A stretch of DNA of 64,000 nucleotides from Paenisporosarcina antarctica. GTDB lineage: Bacteria > Bacillota > Bacilli > Bacillales_A > Planococcaceae. The position numbers and the translations under genes are program-made. The stretch's first letter is position 1, and every line of letters starts with the position of its first letter. Shown here piece after piece: positions 43,726-52,794 of the stretch. Under the pieces are notes generated by a model, which was not told the DNA's origin, did no database searches, and was given only the letters and a program-made list of their open reading frames with translations. The DNA lies in the NCBI RefSeq assembly GCF_004367585.1, contig NZ_CP038015.1, forward strand, positions 62,001 to 126,000, read 5' to 3'.

Positions 43726-44823
43726 CTACTTACTCCATAATTTCATAAATGGAGTTGATAATTTGAGTAAATCTATACTGCTATTTTTACTAAAAATCTT
43801 ATTAGCAACTTTACTCATGATTTGCTTATCTAAATTTTTAACAGCAAAGTCAATTTGATCATCAGTTAAATTCTCTAAAAATCTTCTTAAAGCAAGAGAA
43901 TGGTTATAATTTTCAACTAAAGGTTTAGTAAGTTCTTCGTAATTTCCTTCTTTACAAATATCGAGTCCCGAAAAAACGCCTGTTAATATGGATGCATATT
44001 GGCCAAATCCGAGTCCTGGGGTCATGCTCCCAAAACAATTTCCAACAAAATATGTATTATCAATTTTAGGTTTACCGCATATGCCCATCATATACCTTGT
44101 AATTTCAAAGTTGTCTGTTATTTTAAGGTGTTGATCTAATTTAGCACATGCTAAATTATAGAATTTATCCCACATATCATTTAAATCCAATTTTATATTG
44201 TCTGGATAATCTGGGTAACCAATAACTAAATTTGCTTCTTTTTCAGAATAAGGAATAAGCCAAGCATATCCTTTGGGTATTATTTCGTAATTAAACCATA
44301 CATGAGGATTATTCGTTACAAAATCTCCTTGAACAGTGGCTCCCTTTATCGTACAAGTAAGGTCACTCCTAAAGTTCCCTAAATGAGAAGCATATGCTCC
44401 ATCTCCCGTTGCCAATACCACACACTCAAAATCCTTACATAACTTTTCGTATTCGTAGGTAGAGCTAAAGATAATTTTAGATTTTACTTGTTTCTCTAAT
44501 TGACTTTCAAATGAATTCTCATGTCTTCCTCTTATATTTGTGTATCCAATTTTACCGTCAATTGAACTAACCTCATTTTTAGAATGAATAAATAATTTAT
44601 CTACTTCAGCGGTAGGATTTAAATTTATATGGAAATTCTCTGCTAGGTAAGATAAAGAGTCTTTATTAGGTCGATTAAAGATACTGAATATGGCTTCTGC
44701 ATTAACAAATCTATCCCCAACAGTAGTTTTACTTTCAAAAATTGTTGGAGTAATTCCATTTCTCTCTAATGTTATAGCACAACAAAGTCCAGAAATTCCT
44801 GCTCCCATAATGGCAACTTCCAT
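43726..44823 (-). CDS. FAD-dependent oxidoreductase, geranylgeranyl reductase-like
   Basis: I use the ATG at 44823, with AGGAGGTG 8 bases upstream; a GTG at 44832 overlaps that site. The N-terminus shows the dinucleotide-binding motif GAGISGLCCAITLE near residues 7-20 and FESK for the adenosine end. Further on VVLATGDGAYA near 140 is the second nucleotide-binding strand and GNCFGSMTPGLGFGQYAS near 265-282 is the FAD/active-site segment seen in geranylgeranyl reductase-like enzymes. The substrate may be an isoprenoid or another unsaturated compound; this is inference. It is monocistronic with a candidate operator at 44837. Confidence 0.88.
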   Translation of the reverse strand: MEVAIMGAGISGLCCAITLERNGITPTIFESKTTVGDRFVNAEAIFSIFNRPNKDSLSYLAENFHINLNPTAEVDKLFIHSKNEVSSIDGKIGYTNIRGRHENSFESQLEKQVKSKIIFSSTYEYEKLCKDFECVVLATGDGAYASHLGNFRSDLTCTIKGATVQGDFVTNNPHVWFNYEIIPKGYAWLIPYSEKEANLVIGYPDYPDNIKLDLNDMWDKFYNLACAKLDQHLKITDNFEITRYMMGICGKPKIDNTYFVGNCFGSMTPGLGFGQYASILTGVFSGLDICKEGNYEELTKPLVENYNHSLALRRFLENLTDDQIDFAVKNLDKQIMSKVANKIFSKNSSIDLLKLSTPFMKLWSK

Positions 44824-44836
44824 GTAACTCACCTCC

Positions 44837-44870
44837 TAAACATATAGTGTGTGCGTTAGTTATATGTTTA
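44837..44870. promoter_or_regulatory. TAAACATATA-N14-TATATGTTTA inverted repeat
   Basis: Perfect 10-bp arms directly before the ribosome binding site of the FAD reductase gene. Probable operator or 5' UTR hairpin. Confidence 0.6.
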
Positions 44871-44999
44871 TACATGAGTATTTTGAGTTTGTGAAGAGAG
44901 ATAAAGTGCAGAAATTGCGACAGGTTAAGGATATTTATTTGGATTTTCGTTCTATACCAATAAAAATACACCACCAAAAGGCAGTGCAAAATTTCATCG

Positions 45000-46172
45000 T
45001 TATTGTCGATCAACCGATACTTTTTCTCCTAAACCAGCATCATTCCGTATTTCAAACTTCCCAATTTTCCCCGGTTCTGAAAGGATTGCCATACCTTTTA
45101 TCTCATGTTGTGTAACTACTCCGGCGTTGTTTGTATAGTCTACCTGTGCAGTAAAGTCATAATTCTTAGGTGATGACTCGTTTTCACTTTGAGTCACTTG
45201 TATATCGTTAACTTTCATTTGATACCGAACATTTTCGTCAAAGCCTAAATACCCATAGTGGTAACGAAAGGCAATAGCTCTAGGAATAATGGTCTCAAAT
45301 GCATAGTCCATAAAGAAAGGTCCATATGTTTTTTTCACTAAGTCCTCGTAGGCACGCCATTCATCTGAGACCCCTGACTCTTCGATTCCATTTACTTCAT
45401 TAGCTTCAGCTGTACTGCTGCCTATTTCAGTCATTTTTTTATCGATTTTTCTTACAATAAGCATGTATTCTTCGTTCGGAACAGTGAATTCCGATTCAAG
45501 AACAGTACGAACTGTTTGTTGATTATTTAATTCTGTAGATCCATTGTCCTCAGATATTTTCTCCATTAGACCACCCACATCGCGGATTGAATATTTCCCG
45601 ATTTTTCCTACTTCTGAAAGAATCGCTACTCCTTTTATTTCGTGTTGTGTAACTTTCCCATCGTTGTTTGTATAGTCTACCAGAGCGATAAAGTCATAAT
45701 TCTTTGGTGACGACTCGTTTTTACTTTGAGTCACTTGTATATCACTAACTTTCATTTGATAACGAACTTGTTCCTCTTCCGTTCCAAAGTGGAACCGGAA
45801 AGCCTGATTAGTAGGAATAAGGTCATCATAAGCATAGTCCATGAAATATGATCCATATGTTTTTTTCACTAATTCTTCGTAAGCAATCCATTCGGCAGAG
45901 TCCTCTGGAATTCCGAAACTACTTACTTCTGGCAAGCTTTCTCTTATTTCATCCACTTTTTTATCGATGCTTTTTTGGATTAGAATATATTCTTTATTAG
46001 GAACCGTTAATTCCGATTCAACAACAGCACGAACTGCTTCTTTATTTTTATCTGCTGTTGAAACAACCACTTCTTTTTGCTGTTCAGTCTGTTCTATCGA
46101 AAAGAACGCAAAAAGAAAACAAGAGCTAATCAAAAGAAAGATGCCGGCTATTTTTAGTTGTTTATTATACAT
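45000..46172 (-). CDS. Membrane-anchored protein with two tandem homologous domains
   Basis: From the ATG at 46172 (GGGAGGG 5 bases upstream) this is 390 residues. A membrane anchor (residues ~8-25) is followed by two copies of a ~150-residue unit. Each copy has VRAVVESELTVPN or VRTVLESEFTVPN, then EEL/DLVKKTYG-FMDYA, Y-MKV-DIQVTQS-NESSPKNYDF and TQHEIKG-AILSE-GKIGK. The two units are easily aligned by eye, so this is an internal duplication. No enzyme motif is seen. The protein is probably exported and surface-bound; function unknown. Confidence 0.78.
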   Translation of the reverse strand: MYNKQLKIAGIFLLISSCFLFAFFSIEQTEQQKEVVVSTADKNKEAVRAVVESELTVPNKEYILIQKSIDKKVDEIRESLPEVSSFGIPEDSAEWIAYEELVKKTYGSYFMDYAYDDLIPTNQAFRFHFGTEEEQVRYQMKVSDIQVTQSKNESSPKNYDFIALVDYTNNDGKVTQHEIKGVAILSEVGKIGKYSIRDVGGLMEKISEDNGSTELNNQQTVRTVLESEFTVPNEEYMLIVRKIDKKMTEIGSSTAEANEVNGIEESGVSDEWRAYEDLVKKTYGPFFMDYAFETIIPRAIAFRYHYGYLGFDENVRYQMKVNDIQVTQSENESSPKNYDFTAQVDYTNNAGVVTQHEIKGMAILSEPGKIGKFEIRNDAGLGEKVSVDRQ

Positions 46173-46428
46173 ATTACCCTCCCTGATAATTTGTGTTATG
46201 TTCAAATCATCATCTTGTTACTTGTAATACGTAATAAAAACTGAAAAGTTTCATTATTCGATCTTTAACTTCTATTTACAAAACCTCCAGGTTCACTTTA
46301 TTGCTAAATTTGAATTACTATTCGCAGGTCAATTAGCTATGTTACAAATTCTATTGTTATGTAGCCAAATAGGTTGTTAATTAACAACTAAAAATCCCAT
46401 TACTCATAAGAAGAAGGCTTAAATATCA

Positions 46429-46476
46429 ACACAAAAGGACTACTGATTCATATGGAATCGGTAGTCCTTTTGTGTT
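46429..46476. terminator. Long perfect hairpin between divergent-facing genes
   Basis: AACACAAAAGGACTAC...GTAGTCCTTTTGTGTT stem, about 22 bp with one mismatch and an ATAT loop. It lies between the minus-strand duplicated-domain gene (which starts at 46172) and the plus-strand ABM gene, so it belongs to a lost gene or acts as an insulating hairpin. The rest of 46173-46612 has no gene. Confidence 0.65.
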
Positions 46477-46612
46477 GTGTTTTAATGTTTTGCAACTCTG
46501 AAGAGAACCTTCAGAGGGGGTGAAATTAATTTGCTTGTTGATCAAACAGGATAGTTCAACAAAAAGTCACTAAAAAAGAGGGATGATATACTTTTAAAAA
46601 GGGGGAAATTAA

Positions 46613-46906
46613 ATGATATTAGAAGCTGTTATGCTACAAGTTAAGGAAGGTATGGAAGGAGAATATGAAGAAGCATTTCATGGGGCATCAGAGATTATTT
46701 CTTCAATGAAAGGGTACATATCTCACGAATTACAGCGTTGTATGGAGGTTGAAGGGAAATATTTACTACTAGTGCGATGGGAAACAATAGAAGACCATAC
46801 AATTGGATTTAGACAATCCAACGAGTATCAAGAATGGAAAAAGAAATTACATAATTTTTATGACCCATATCCAACAGTTGAACATTTTGAGAAAGTTAAA
46901 CTTTAA
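46613..46906 (+). CDS. Antibiotic biosynthesis monooxygenase (ABM) domain protein
   Basis: The 97-residue protein shows the ABM fold: MLQVKEGMEGEYEEAFHGASEII, then MKGYISHELQRCMEVEGKYLLLVRWETIEDHTIGFRQSNEYQEWK, ending DPYPTVEHFEKV. The WETIEDH and FR-S-EY-EW phrases are typical. Substrate unknown. GGGGGAAATTAA precedes the ATG. It is a single gene with a terminator at 46952. Confidence 0.92.
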   Translation: MILEAVMLQVKEGMEGEYEEAFHGASEIISSMKGYISHELQRCMEVEGKYLLLVRWETIEDHTIGFRQSNEYQEWKKKLHNFYDPYPTVEHFEKVKL

Positions 46907-46951
46907 TAGTTGTTTGTTCCTGAACTAACGCACCCTTTAGTTTAACAATTG

Positions 46952-46980
46952 GCAGCTGCCTTTTCAGGGCAGCTTTCTTA
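46952..46980 (+). terminator. Terminator within an interspersed repeat
   Basis: AGCTGCC...GGCAGCT stem and TTTCTT tail, preceded by CTAACGCACC and followed by CTGTGGTGATATGTAAAC (47013), the same layout as at 48861 and 62530. Confidence 0.75.
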
Positions 46981-47072
46981 TTGAGTAATGAAGTCGAATG
47001 CTTCCTAACTGTGGTGATATGTAAACTAATAATGAATACATTTCTAAAAGCAATCTTTATCTATTTATTCAC

Positions 47073-48086
47073 TCACACTAAATATTTTAAACTTTCAAAA
47101 AATTTATTAGTGTACATATTTTTATCTGCTTTTTTAAATACTTCTTCAATTTCACCTTCCTCATTATATTTAGTTTCATAACCAAATGAAATAGAAATAT
47201 TATTTGAGCCTACTTTTTCTAGTAATGTCAGTTCACTGATACGTTTGATAATTATCTCTGCTTCAAAAGCTCCTGTTTTAGGTAATAGAATAACAAATTC
47301 ATCACTCCCGATTCTGGAAATAATATCATCAGTCCGGCAGCCCTTTTTAATTGCTTCAGCAGATTTTTTCAGCAATTCATCACCTATGGCATGTCCAAAG
47401 GAATCATTGATTAGTTTTAAACCATTTACATCTCCCACTACTAAAGTCAAAGGTAGGTTTCTTGTTGTATCAAGTCTCTTTAACTCTGCTTCGTAAAATC
47501 TTCTGTTATATAAACCTGTTAATTGGTCATAGTAGCTAAGATATAAAATCTCTTCGTTTTGAAAGGCAAGCTCATTATTTGCAATGATTAACTCTGCTGC
47601 ACGGTTCTCTTTCTCTTCGTTTTGAAAGACCAGCTCTTTATTCGCAATGACTAACTCTGCTGCACGATCTGCTTTCTCTTTGTTTTGAAAGACCAGCTCT
47701 ATATTCGCAATGACTAACTCTGCTGCACGGTCTGCTTTCTCTTCGGTTTGAAAGATCAGCTCTTTATTTGCAATGACTAACTCTGCTGCACGGTCTGCTT
47801 TTTCTTCAGTTTGAAAGACCAGCTCTTTATTTGCAATGACTAACTCTGCTGCACGGTCTGCTTTCTCTTCGGTTTGAAAGGCCAGCTCTATATTAGCGAT
47901 GACTAACTCTGCTGCACGGTCTGCTTTCTCTTCGGTTTGAAAGGCCAGCTCTTTATTTGCAATGACTAACTCTGCTGCGCGGTCTGCCTTTTCTTTGTTT
48001 TGAAAGACCAGCTCTATATTAGCAATGACTAACTCTGCTGCACGGTCTGCTTTTTCTTTATTTTGAAAGTGAAAATCATTATCCAT
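47073..48086 (-). CDS. Soluble GGDEF protein with eight 21-residue coiled-coil repeats
   Basis: The N-terminal ~170 residues are eight tandem copies of FQTEEKADRAAELVIANKEL with only a few changes (N/T, K/E, I/K); 21 residues equal three heptads, so this is a long coiled coil. The GGDEF domain follows: YYDQLTGLYNRRFYEAEL, VVGDVNGLKLINDSFGHAIGDE and the active-site RIGSDEF. GSDEF is a variant in which the second Gly is Ser, still found in active cyclases. There is no membrane segment. GGAGTG precedes the ATG. The same repeat occurs in Bacilli and other sensor proteins as a dimerisation linker. Confidence 0.92.
   Translation of the reverse strand: MDNDFHFQNKEKADRAAELVIANIELVFQNKEKADRAAELVIANKELAFQTEEKADRAAELVIANIELAFQTEEKADRAAELVIANKELVFQTEEKADRAAELVIANKELIFQTEEKADRAAELVIANIELVFQNKEKADRAAELVIANKELVFQNEEKENRAAELIIANNELAFQNEEILYLSYYDQLTGLYNRRFYEAELKRLDTTRNLPLTLVVGDVNGLKLINDSFGHAIGDELLKKSAEAIKKGCRTDDIISRIGSDEFVILLPKTGAFEAEIIIKRISELTLLEKVGSNNISISFGYETKYNEEGEIEEVFKKADKNMYTNKFFESLKYLV
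47555..48070 (-). repeat. 63-bp tandem DNA repeat coding the coiled coil
   Basis: About eight near-identical 63-base units with the phrase AACTCTGCTGCACGGTCTGC recur on the plus strand. Unit number is expected to vary between strains by slippage or recombination. Confidence 0.93.
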
Positions 48087-49293
48087 ATAGCACTACACTC
48101 CAATTTGTTTTTTTATTAGGATCTCCAGGCTTCTCAGCATCTTTAGGTAATACCCATAAGTTCGTTAATTTTTTTAGCCTCTTCAAATCTTACAGTAATG
48201 GGTTTTTAGCATTTTTTAAACTCATTAATCATGAATTTTATACTTAAGACATTTCTCATAATTTATATGCAAGTAAATATTACAAATATTTACTTGCTTC
48301 TTGTTTCTGGTCATTATTACTCTCAAGGCCGTTTTACCTATTTCTGCATTCTATATTGGTAATTATACATACTCAAAATATTAATTCCCGAATAAAGAAC
48401 TTTATAAACTTTGAGCGACCTATTAAGCGAACAATAATGAAAAAATCATTCAGTGGAACTATGATAATTGAGTTCATGGAATTGATTATTGGTGTGCTGT
48501 ACAGTCCATTTCTGAATCAAATATAACAGGTGTTATGACACCCTAGGTTGAGCGGTCGAATCGATGCTTTGTGGATTGGATTTCATTTCATTTCGTCCAG
48601 TTTCTGTTAATCTAATAGCACAAGTTTCTTGAAAAAAAGAAGTGGATGGAATGGAAAGGCTTGAACTAAGTTTTAAAAACAAGACATTGAGAATGTGACT
48701 CATAACTGTGATACCAATAGGATTATTTTCTATGTTGCTATATGTTCTTTTACCAATAGAGTTTCATCATATCCCAGCATTGTTATTTATAACTGCTGTA
48801 ATTATTTATTGCGGATGGCTTATTTTTTTAAAAAAGAAGCTGAAGAAAGATAATAAATCTCTCAACTAACGCGCCTTAATAACAGCCACCTTTTAAATAG
48901 CCATCTTTTTTATGGACAATTAATACACTAATTGTTGTTTGGTAGGGAAAAATTTCTAGATGTGGTGTTATGTCAACCTATTATATTTCAAGTTAGACAC
49001 TTTAATAATGGATTGTAAGTCATCCCTCATTAGTTCATATCATTTGGATAAGAAAGTAATCAACTTCATTACTCCATTAGAAAAAGCTACCCCTTTGAAA
49101 GAAGCCGGTTCTTCAACTAGCACCCGTTAGCCATCCATGTAGGTTGTATAAGCAATAGACTCACGTAGTAAAACCTTAGCCGATTATTTAACTAGTTGAA
49201 ATCTCCCTATACCATTTTCTTGAACCACTCTTCCAATACTTGAGTCGCGCTTTAATTATTGAATTTACGGATTAAGTGTAATCAATATTACTC
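48087..49293. other. 1.2-kb stretch without an intact gene
   Basis: Apart from the decayed gene at 48651 and the repeat with hairpin at 48861-48985 (CTAACGCGCC..., AATAGCCATCTTTTTTATGG, ATGTGGTGTTATGTCAACC), I see only AT-rich DNA with many stops in all frames. It looks like a gene graveyard. Confidence 0.55.
48651..48869 (+). pseudogene. Small membrane protein gene with an in-frame stop
   Basis: ATG at 48651 with GAAGTGGATGG upstream opens a frame of 73 codons that is interrupted only by TGA at codon 16. The rest, IPIGLFSMLLYVLLPIEFHH and ALLFITAVIIYCGWLIF, makes two membrane helices with a lysine-rich end. It could also be read from the GTG at 48697 as a shorter protein. Confidence 0.5.
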
Positions 49294-49322
49294 AAAAAAA
49301 TAACCCCGGAACAATTCCGGAG
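49294..49322 (-). terminator. Terminator of the 123-residue gene
   Basis: On the minus strand CTCCGGAATTGTTCCGGGG stem then TTATTTTTTT. Confidence 0.88.
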
Positions 49323-49386
49323 TCACATACTAGCTATTTGATCGATAGATTCTAAATTAATGCTACCCATTTTACTGTAACCATTT

Positions 49387-49758
49387 TCATAATCCAAGTG
49401 GCAATTGGAATAGTAGATAGTTGTTCGTCCATTTTTGACTTTTGATCATGACCTTTTCGTCGTTCTTTTCAAAAAAGAAACCAGACCCGTTTGCCTCTAC
49501 ATATTCCCAGCCATTCTGTATCATTCGTTGCTTCAGGGATTGCAGAGCAATGTCTTCAGGGTCATTTGTTACAAACCATACATAGCCATCTTCTTGCGTT
49601 ACTTTTGAAAGGGGCAAATTAGAAGTCGTAGCAAGGTTTGCCACTTCAAGTTTCGTTTTATTAGTAAATGGAAGTTCAGGGTAATGTACTTTAGTTGAAA
49701 GCACGAGATTTACGCAAAGAATTAATAATATAGCAATCGGTATTATCCACTTTTTCAC
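49387..49758 (-). CDS. Hypothetical exported or membrane-anchored protein
   Basis: A 123-residue protein with an N-terminal hydrophobic segment (KKWIIPIAILLILCVNLVL) as signal or anchor, and a small alpha/beta exported domain (YVWFVTNDPEDIALQSLKQRM, GSGFFFEKNDEKVMIKS). Family not recognised. Terminator at 49294. Confidence 0.72.
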   Translation of the reverse strand: MKKWIIPIAILLILCVNLVLSTKVHYPELPFTNKTKLEVANLATTSNLPLSKVTQEDGYVWFVTNDPEDIALQSLKQRMIQNGWEYVEANGSGFFFEKNDEKVMIKSQKWTNNYLLFQLPLGL

Positions 49759-50173
49759 TTTTCAAACCACCCCGTTCACAAACCCAATTTATTCTCATAT
49801 TCATTAGACTCTATAATCTCATATAAAGTTCCAACAATTCACTGTATTCCCAAAATAAATAGTATTGAAATTTCTTCGAGCAGCTAGTTGGCCTAGGGTG
49901 AGATAGATATATGGTTATCATCTCAATAATTTAGTTATCAATGTTTAGCTACGACAAAATCTGTTCACCCAACTATATACCCGCAAAACTACTATCCTAA
50001 TCAACCTTACATTGTGAACGAAGTGGAAAAGGTCATACGTGAGTTAGTTAGAATAGGGATTTTTAATTACAAAAATTAAAGAAAAGAGGAAACATTGATT
50101 GAAGCTTAAGCAGGGATTACAAACGTTTTAGCGAAAAGTAAATAGAGAGTGAATTATTCTAAGGAGGCATAAG
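49759..50173. other. Gene-free stretch
   Basis: AT-rich intergenic DNA between divergent genes, presumably holding both promoters; no repeat or hairpin of note. Confidence 0.4.
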
Positions 50174-50677
50174 ATGATGTACCATACCATTGAAGAGTTT
50201 TTAGCCGAATGGACTTACGAAAGTGACTCTACTCAACAAATATTGGACTTATTAAACGATGATTCGTTAGGGACAAGAGTCAAAGAAGGAGAACGTTCGT
50301 TAGGTTTCTTAGCATGGCATATCGTCATCTCAGTACATGAAATGATGTCCCGTGTCGGCCTTGATTTTGAAGGACCTCAACACGATGCAGAATTACCAAC
50401 GGCAGCAAGCGAAATTGCTCGTGGCTATCGCAAATCGAATCAGGCTTTTACAGAAGCCATTCGCACACAATGGAAGGATGCCAATCTTTCTGATGAACAC
50501 GATATGTATGGCGAAATGTGGTCGAGTGCTACAACACTCAATGTGTTAGTCAAGCATCAAATACATCATCGTGGTCAATTAACGTTGCTCATGCGTCAAG
50601 CTGGACTTCCTATGATTGGCGTTTATGGTCCATCACGTGAAGAATGGGCTTTCTATGGTGGCGAAATACCTAAATGA
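50174..50677 (+). CDS. DinB family protein
   Basis: The 167-residue four-helix bundle carries the three conserved histidine sites: FLAWHIVISVHEMM near residue 48, and LVKHQIHHRGQLTLLMR near residues 126-142, as in DinB/YfiT-like metal-binding proteins; LPMIGVYGPSREEW is the typical ending. Role may be thiol transfer or stress response. AAGGAGGC precedes the ATG. Terminator at 50688. Confidence 0.93.
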   Translation: MMYHTIEEFLAEWTYESDSTQQILDLLNDDSLGTRVKEGERSLGFLAWHIVISVHEMMSRVGLDFEGPQHDAELPTAASEIARGYRKSNQAFTEAIRTQWKDANLSDEHDMYGEMWSSATTLNVLVKHQIHHRGQLTLLMRQAGLPMIGVYGPSREEWAFYGGEIPK

Positions 50678-50687
50678 ATACTTAAAA

Positions 50688-50717
50688 AACAACTTCCAAA
50701 AAGAAGTTGTTTTTTTA
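50688..50717 (+). terminator. Rho-independent terminator
   Basis: AACAACTTC...GAAGTTGTT stem and T7 tail. Confidence 0.9.
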
Positions 50718-50740
50718 TTGCAAAAATTCAAAATATGTAA

Positions 50741-50770
50741 TATAGTACATTACAACAGTAATGCACTATA
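50741..50770. promoter_or_regulatory. Operator of the GntR/ABC operon
   Basis: TATAGTACATTAC-AACA-GTAATGCACTATA, 13-bp arms with one mismatch, in the leader 27 bases before the GntR start. Matches the kind of long palindrome bound by YtrA-type regulators. Confidence 0.8.
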
Positions 50771-50796
50771 AAATGGTAAAGGAAGGAGGCACTTAT

Positions 50797-51183
50797 GTGA
50801 AGTTTTATGATGACTCAGATCTTCCTATTTACATCCAAGTAGCGGAATGGCTTGAAAATGAAATATTACGTGGTCAGTTTAAGCCTGATGACAAAATGTA
50901 CTCACAATATCAACTCGCAGATTTATTCACGATTAACCCAGCGACTGCTGGAAAAGGACTTTCCATCTTACTAGACACCGACATTTTATATAAGAAAAGA
51001 GGGCTAGGCATGTTCGTTACTTCAAATGCACGAAGTACGATTTTATCCAGGAGAAAAAGCGAAAAATTATCGACTCTTGTCAAGGGGATCGTCGATGAAG
51101 CCGAGCGTTTAGAAGTGCCTTTTGCAGAATTAATCGACATGTTGAAGCGGGAGAAATTGAACAATGAACGGGGGAGAGTCTAG
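50797..51183 (+). CDS. GntR family regulator, YtrA subfamily
   Basis: I use the GTG at 50797, which has GGAAGGAGG 7 bases upstream; an in-frame ATG at 50761 lies within the operator. The 128-residue protein has the GntR winged helix (PIYIQVAEWLENEILRGQFK, then YSQYQLADLFTINPATAGKGLSILLDTDILYKKRGLGMFV) and only a short C-terminal helix, as in the YtrA subfamily that regulates ABC transporter operons. It overlaps the ABC gene by one base. It likely represses the operon through 50741-50770; YtrA in B. subtilis responds to cell-wall antibiotics. Confidence 0.92.
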   Translation: MKFYDDSDLPIYIQVAEWLENEILRGQFKPDDKMYSQYQLADLFTINPATAGKGLSILLDTDILYKKRGLGMFVTSNARSTILSRRKSEKLSTLVKGIVDEAERLEVPFAELIDMLKREKLNNERGRV

Positions 51184-52070
51184 TGATTAAATGTAAGGAT
51201 TTATCGAAAAAATATCATTCTGCCCATGCTTTAACGAACTTAAGTTGCGACATTAAAGAAAATACAATTACGGGTGTAATAGGGAGAAACGGTGCAGGGA
51301 AGACGACCTTTATGAAATTAGTTGCTGGCTATTTAAAGAAAACGACTGGGGAAATTCAGGTGATGGGGGAAAACCCTTTCACTAGTTTAAAGGTATCCGC
51401 TAATACGATTTTTATTGATGATCAAATGAGCTTTCCCACATCACTAAATTTAGAGGAACTCCTCGATTCTTTTGCTATGTTTTATCCTAATTGGAATATG
51501 CCTTTAGCAAAAGAACTGATGACTTATTTTAAGTTGCCACAGAATACGTATATTCAAAACTTATCAAAAGGAATGCGCAGTACTTTTCATGCCATCATTG
51601 GCTTTGCAGCAAGATGTCCATTGACCATTTATGATGAACCTACAACAGGGATGGATGCAGCCGTTCGCAAAGATTTTTATCGTGCCCTTTTAAAAGATTA
51701 CTTAGCTTTTCCGAGAACGATTTTAATTTCAAGTCACTACTTAGATGAGATTGAGAACTTACTCGAAGACGTGCTAATTATCCATGAAAAACATACATTT
51801 TTGCATACTTCAGTTTCTAAATTAAAAGAAAGCGTGATTGGAGTTAAAGGAGAGAAAGGTGCAGTCGAAAGCTTTATGTTGATGCATGAAAAACTTTCAT
51901 GCACTGAAACGATGCCAGGTTTTGTGATGGCTGTCGTCAAAACGAGTGGGAACGTATACCAAAGTAAACACCCCAACTTAACGTTTACGAATCTTTCAGC
52001 AAACGAAGCTTTCGTGAACTTAACTGCTCCATCAGAAGGAGGGATTGATCGTGTCTTTACAGGAAGTTAG
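51183..52070 (+). CDS. ABC transporter ATP-binding protein, YtrB-like
   Basis: The 295-residue ATPase has Walker A GRNGAGKTT (near 36-44), a signature-like NLSKGMRS (near 128-135; the usual LSGGQ is LSKGM as in many YtrB/EcsA relatives), Walker B LTIYDEPTTGMD and the H-loop SSHYLDEIE. It energises the permease next to it. GTG start overlapping the GntR stop (TAGTG). The 3' end overlaps the permease gene by 20 bases. Confidence 0.94.
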   Translation: MIKCKDLSKKYHSAHALTNLSCDIKENTITGVIGRNGAGKTTFMKLVAGYLKKTTGEIQVMGENPFTSLKVSANTIFIDDQMSFPTSLNLEELLDSFAMFYPNWNMPLAKELMTYFKLPQNTYIQNLSKGMRSTFHAIIGFAARCPLTIYDEPTTGMDAAVRKDFYRALLKDYLAFPRTILISSHYLDEIENLLEDVLIIHEKHTFLHTSVSKLKESVIGVKGEKGAVESFMLMHEKLSCTETMPGFVMAVVKTSGNVYQSKHPNLTFTNLSANEAFVNLTAPSEGGIDRVFTGS

Positions 52071-52794
52071 TTTATTTGAAGTAGTTAGGAAACAGTTTGT
52101 TTATAAAGTTAAATCGTATACAGGAATACTACAGAAGTTAATGATCCTTCAAACAATAGGTATATTATTAGCTGCGAGTGGAAGTACTGGAATGATGGGT
52201 GGAAGCTCAGGGACCTTACACTATACGATTACTTTTTTTAGTGGAACAGCTATTATGGTGATGACCATTATGTGGATAATAACAAATGGTTTTTTAATAT
52301 CAACAACAGCATATAAAAATGATGATTTTACATTCGTGTCTACTAGATGGAGCAGGCATTTGGCAAATGGTGTTTATATTGGATTTCTTGCAATCTTGGG
52401 AACGTTGACTTCCTATATGGGAATTAGCGTAATAAAAGTTGTTTACCAAGCACTTCGAATAGAGGTTATGTATGATATGAATTACACTTATATGGAACAT
52501 TTCGCTAGCCTGGCTACTATATTTGGATATATTTTATTGTCGGGAATTTTAGCTTACTTCATTGGGTCAGTACTACAATTTAATAAGGTATTTACTGTCA
52601 TCGGAATGATAGTAATCGTAGCTTTAATTGCAGTATTTAATAGTTACAGTCAAGTGAATCTTTATTATTCTATAGGCAAATTTATTTTAGCAGAAGAATC
52701 CATACCAATTTTTATGATTAAAATAGGTAGCATTTGCATTCTTACATTTATTGCATCTTGGTTCTTGAATAAAAATCAGGAGGTGCATTTATGA
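52051..52794 (+). CDS. ABC transporter permease
   Basis: I use the GTG at 52051; AAGGAGGG lies 8 bases upstream while TTG 52045 is too close. The ~247-residue protein has about six membrane helices, e.g. MVMTIMWIITNGFLI, VYIGFLAILGTLTSYMGIS and VIGMIVIVALIAVF. It forms the channel for the ATPase upstream. ATGA overlap joins it to the next gene. Substrate unknown; antibiotic or cell-wall peptide efflux is suggested only by the GntR/YtrA context. Confidence 0.85.
   Translation: MSLQEVSLFEVVRKQFVYKVKSYTGILQKLMILQTIGILLAASGSTGMMGGSSGTLHYTITFFSGTAIMVMTIMWIITNGFLISTTAYKNDDFTFVSTRWSRHLANGVYIGFLAILGTLTSYMGISVIKVVYQALRIEVMYDMNYTYMEHFASLATIFGYILLSGILAYFIGSVLQFNKVFTVIGMIVIVALIAVFNSYSQVNLYYSIGKFILAEESIPIFMIKIGSICILTFIASWFLNKNQEVHL

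Noticed and set aside
44849-45115. 88-codon plus-strand frame
   Set aside because: Crosses the promoter of the FAD reductase gene and the end of the duplicated-domain gene on the other strand; no ribosome binding site.
47555-48070. CRISPR-like regular repeat array
   Set aside because: The 63-bp units are contiguous and in frame, coding a coiled coil; there are no spacers.
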